Of a stretch of 64,000 bases of DNA, positions 61,823-64,000 are shown piece by piece. The stretch is taken from assembly GCA_963842065.1 (NCBI GenBank), contig CAWJEW010000007.1, forward strand, positions 1 to 64,000, written 5' to 3'. Below the pieces are notes generated by a model. The model had not been told where the DNA came from, made no database searches, and was given only the letters and a program-made list of their open reading frames with translations. The position numbers and the translations under genes were made by a program. The stretch comes from CAITWD01 sp963842065. GTDB lineage: Bacteria > Actinomycetota > Thermoleophilia > Miltoncostaeales > Miltoncostaeaceae. The first letter of the stretch is position 1. Every line of letters begins with the position of its first letter.

Positions 61823-62146
61823 TCAGTCCTCGGGCTCGGGCGGGGTGTAGTCGTCCGGCATGATCTCGTGAGGGAGGATCGCCCAGTTGAGCCGAGGGTC
61901 GTTCTTTTGCAGGACGTTGTCCCGAATCACCGTCCAGCCCTTGGAATCAACCCCGTCGGCTACGCCGGGCCCGCAGGCGTCACGATTGCGAGCCATCTGT
62001 TCGACTGTGAACGCAAAGATGCGGATCGCGGACTTGACCTGCGTCCCGTCGGCGCACCGCAGCGTGTACTGCCACAGGTCGAAGGGGTCATCAGGCGACC
62101 TGATGTTCTTGGGTTCGGGCGGGTCCCCGCGGCTGACCGGTCGCAT
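61823..62146 (-). CDS. Hypothetical protein next to tRNA-Val
   Basis: 107 codons with gene-like composition: SPDDPFDLWQYTLRCADGTQ, VKSAIRIFAFTVEQMARNRD, SKGWTVIRDNVLQKNDPRLN and an acidic end (MPDDYTPPEPED). No family recognised; soluble. Position beside a tRNA gene and its small size suit mobile-element cargo. Confidence 0.5.
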   Translation of the reverse strand: MRPVSRGDPPEPKNIRSPDDPFDLWQYTLRCADGTQVKSAIRIFAFTVEQMARNRDACGPGVADGVDSKGWTVIRDNVLQKNDPRLNWAILPHEIMPDDYTPPEPED

Positions 62147-62298
62147 CGGCGACCAGTCTGACTCCCGAGGGAATGGCTGTCGAGAGCCATACCGAGCGTA
62201 CTAGACGTCGACCAGATTTGGTAACCCGCGCCGGGGCTCGCTTCGCGGTCTCCGGCGGTGCCAGGGATGACCGAGGATGCACGGCGCGTGCACACCCT

Positions 62299-62480
62299 GG
62301 TGCTCCCCCCAGGATTCGGCGGGCGCGGCCTCAGGGCTCGTGCAGTGGATGGTTTTGGTCGATGAAGGAGAACTGGCTCGTAGTCGGGATGAGCCCGGGC
62401 GATTCACCGCAGACAAGCGAGACGCGCAATGACCATCCGGCGTGCCAGCATCGCAATCGCAGCGGCAGGCGCCCTCGCAC
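62299..62480 (+). repeat. Duplicated leader/signal-peptide module, copy 2
   Basis: About 180 bases nearly identical to 8381-8560, from CCAGGATTCGGCGGGCGCGG through the leader to codon 17 of the secreted protein gene. The copy ends at GCCCTCGCAC, beyond which the two loci are unrelated. Confidence 0.85.
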
Positions 62481-62509
62481 TATGGAGGGCACCATGTCCC
62501 GCTCGATAA
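62429..62509 (+). pseudogene. Truncated signal-peptide reading frame
   Basis: The duplicated start reads MTIRRASIAIAAAGALAL as at 8509, then runs into foreign sequence (WRAPCPAR) and stops at TAA after 26 codons. The start of the next small gene lies inside this frame. Confidence 0.7.
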
Positions 62510-62661
62510 CGTCCAAACTCTTCCGCGCTGCCCGGCTCAGCGCCGACGCGCGCAGCGTCGAACGCGGGACCGAGGTTAAGCGGGCCACCCACATTGTCGA
62601 AGGAAGAGCACTCGGCCGCGTTGGCTTTTGGCGGCTCTTGTGGGGAGGTGGTCGGCGATGA
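62494..62661 (+). CDS. Small basic protein, placed behind the duplicated leader
   Basis: ATG with GGAGGG just upstream; 55 residues, MSRSITSKLFRAARLSADAR ... GRALGRVGFWRLLWGGGRR, strongly basic and probably helical, a type often seen as small hypothetical proteins in Actinobacteria and their phages. It overlaps the truncated signal-peptide frame, so the copied leader may now drive it. Confidence 0.5.
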   Translation: MSRSITSKLFRAARLSADARSVERGTEVKRATHIVEGRALGRVGFWRLLWGGGRR

Positions 62662-62836
62662 CGGCGGCCGGACCTATGGGCCCAGAAGCGCGAGAACGCC
62701 CGCAGATGCCGTGAACACCAAGGAAGAGAATGCTCTCCAGAACCGGCACTACTGGACCGACAATCGAGAGCCAGGCGCCGCGCTTGGAAGACTGCGTCGC
62801 CTCGCGGATCCCATCGTCTCCTCCGGACGCCCACAC

Positions 62837-63766
62837 CTAAGTGCGCTGACTGGGGCGAGCGATCCGAGCGGCGGGCGCACCAGGTGCCACGAAGGCCGAC
62901 AGCTGCAGCAGCTCGCCCTCGAGCTCCAACCCCGAGCCGCGACAGCCATTGCCGCGCAGCCGGACATCGTCGCCGCGCCCAGCCGACGGTCGACGCGTGG
63001 CCGTCGCCTGAGCAAGCGCGGACACAAAGCCCTCGACCCGTTCGGGCGACATCGCAACCCCGCTGGGGCGCTCGAGCGCGTCAAGCAGATACCCATCTAG
63101 GAGCTTTGGATACAGCCGCGCGAACGCCGCCGGGCGTGACACCCAGTCGAGGCAGAGCGTTTCCGTCCCGAGGGCAAGTAGTGCACCTGACTGTCCGGTC
63201 ACAAGCGGGAACGCCGCACGCAGCTCGCCAAGGTCGTGCTCGCGGGCGCGAAACACGTCCGCCTGGGCAGCTGTCGGCGAGTCGACGCGGTGCCGGTTTG
63301 CCGTGGCGGCGACGGCATCCCAGACCTCGCGCTGGGCGATGCCGCGCGCAAAGGGCTCGGCTTCAAGCTGCGCGGCTTTGCGTGAGCGCACCTCCGGGGA
63401 CGCGGTGTGCGACGCGGCGGTGAACGCCTCGGACTGCGTGTGCCAGCGGCCTTGCTCGACGCACGAGACCGGGATCCGTGTCTGGCTCTTGGCGCCGACG
63501 AGCACGGTCACGTTGAGGATCCGGTTTTGCTTTGCGCCGACCAGTTCCTCGCCGTCGTAGAGCAGCACGTCGGTCACAAGCGGATTCGCCACAGCGAGCT
63601 CCGGAACAGATCCGGCCGTGTCGATCTCCGTGACGCGCAGCCCGAGCGGCAGGGCCTCATCGAGGGTGAGGTAGGCAGCCTCGGGCGCGCGGCGTGGGAA
63701 CAGTGGCGTGATGACGACGCCTCGGTGCTCTACCGGGTCGCCGAGCTGGATGTTGGTCTCGATCAT
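62837..63766 (-). CDS. ARPP-1 (DUF6569)-like protein
   Basis: A 309-residue protein from ATG with AAAAGGAG upstream: IQLGDPVEHRGVVITPLFPR, EAAYLTLDEALPLGLRVTEI, SVPELAVANPLVTDVLLYDG, the hallmark EELVGAKQNRILNVTVLVGA and TRIPVSCVEQGRWH, all typical of the ARPP-1 (ARG and rhodanese-phosphatase superfamily-associated) domain. The C-terminal 60 residues are Arg/Ser/Ala-rich and variable. The family's function is unknown. Confidence 0.82.
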   Translation of the reverse strand: MIETNIQLGDPVEHRGVVITPLFPRRAPEAAYLTLDEALPLGLRVTEIDTAGSVPELAVANPLVTDVLLYDGEELVGAKQNRILNVTVLVGAKSQTRIPVSCVEQGRWHTQSEAFTAASHTASPEVRSRKAAQLEAEPFARGIAQREVWDAVAATANRHRVDSPTAAQADVFRAREHDLGELRAAFPLVTGQSGALLALGTETLCLDWVSRPAAFARLYPKLLDGYLLDALERPSGVAMSPERVEGFVSALAQATATRRPSAGRGDDVRLRGNGCRGSGLELEGELLQLSAFVAPGAPAARIARPSQRT

Positions 63767-63859
63767 GGTGTGGCTCCTTTTCGATTCTGATGAGAAGTCA
63801 CGCTGTGACGGGCGGGGTCTTACGCCTGCCGCGCGTAGGATGGAAATCTGCCTCCAGCG

Positions 63860-64000
63860 ATGACCTCACCGAGCCGCGATGACTGGGATGCCGAGGACAC
63901 TCGGCTACGGGATGCGGGCGACCTCGAAGGGCTCCTGGCCCGCTATGTCGAGACGATCGACGGACGCTGCCGGGCCAAGATCTGGAACGAGTACGACGCG
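63860..64000 (+). CDS. RNA polymerase sigma factor, 3' truncated by window edge
   Basis: The first 47 codons (MTSPSRDDWDAEDTRLRDAG ... LEGLLARYVETIDGRCRAKI) match the start of an ECF-type sigma factor region 2 (DLEGLLARYVETI, preceding the expected DADDVAQDV). The remainder lies beyond the window, so the family call is tentative. Confidence 0.45.
   Translation, partial: MTSPSRDDWDAEDTRLRDAGDLEGLLARYVETIDGRCRAKIWNEYDA

Overview
The window is high-GC actinobacterial chromosome. The F420-type luciferase-like oxidoreductase relic, GAP-family, DUF2252, DUF5996 and DUF6325-like proteins, and the PBP2 with a long basic cytoplasmic tail fit Actinobacteria, probably Thermoleophilia/Solirubrobacterales. 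That placement is inference from gene content, not a computed phylogeny. Because GC3 is very high, long antisense open frames are common, and I discarded them.

Layout. 1-5.1 kb: end of a flavoprotein oxidoreductase, a degenerate HD-GYP protein, an ABC-permease relic and a class B penicillin-binding protein (PBP2). 5.5-16.3 kb: an accessory mosaic punctuated by four truncated tRNA 3' halves, two of tRNA-Phe (46 bp identical) and two of tRNA-Arg (49 bp identical), which look like attachment-site scars. It carries an isolated infA, an orphan cGAS/DncV-like nucleotidyltransferase, a minus-strand run of phage-satellite-like genes (coiled-coil, a HEPN-like/sigma-70 region 4 fusion, HNH nuclease, small winged-helix protein), an IS5-type element and an intact IS701-type element inserted at the IS5 tip. 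16.3-28.9 kb: a decaying region (DUF2252, membrane and secreted proteins, two excisionase-like HTHs, and relics of IS481, EthD, pentapeptide-repeat, potassium channel and luciferase-like genes), ending with an intact NHL/Ig secreted protein and an ArsR regulator that seems to start at CTG.

29-49.6 kb: ordinary, dense and mostly intact genes. These are a membrane-fused spermidine-synthase-like protein, DUF5996, UBP zinc finger, DUF6325, a family 2 glycosyltransferase, an ABC exporter pair (ATPase apparently CTG-initiated), a two-TM potassium channel with a DHA2-type MFS exporter, and a TPR protein. Next comes a magnesium/divalent-metal module (MgtE_N+CBS protein, attenuator-like leader, non-canonical Nramp, coupled small membrane protein, PPK2). 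Then follow HdeD, NUDIX, an operon LOG - RibD-like reductase - small protein - endonuclease III, and TadA.

50-55.2 kb: enoyl-CoA hydratase, CoA-binding protein + MetY and OsmC, bounded by a tRNA-Ser(CGA) 3' fragment and the complete tRNA-Ser(CGA). 55.4-61.7 kb: two metal-ion membrane transporter-like proteins, tRNA-Ser(GGA), a rhodanese-type sulfurtransferase, a three-gene exopolysaccharide glycosyltransferase operon and tRNA-Val(CAC). 61.8-64 kb: small accessory genes, including a ~180-bp copy of the promoter/signal-peptide leader found at 8.4 kb, an ARPP-1-like protein and the start of a sigma factor.

The most unusual items are the HEPN-like/sigma fusion, the orphan CD-NTase in a tiny tRNA-bounded segment, the transplanted leader module, the Nramp/MgtE_N module with its fragment-derived small protein, and two genes whose only reasonable start is CTG.
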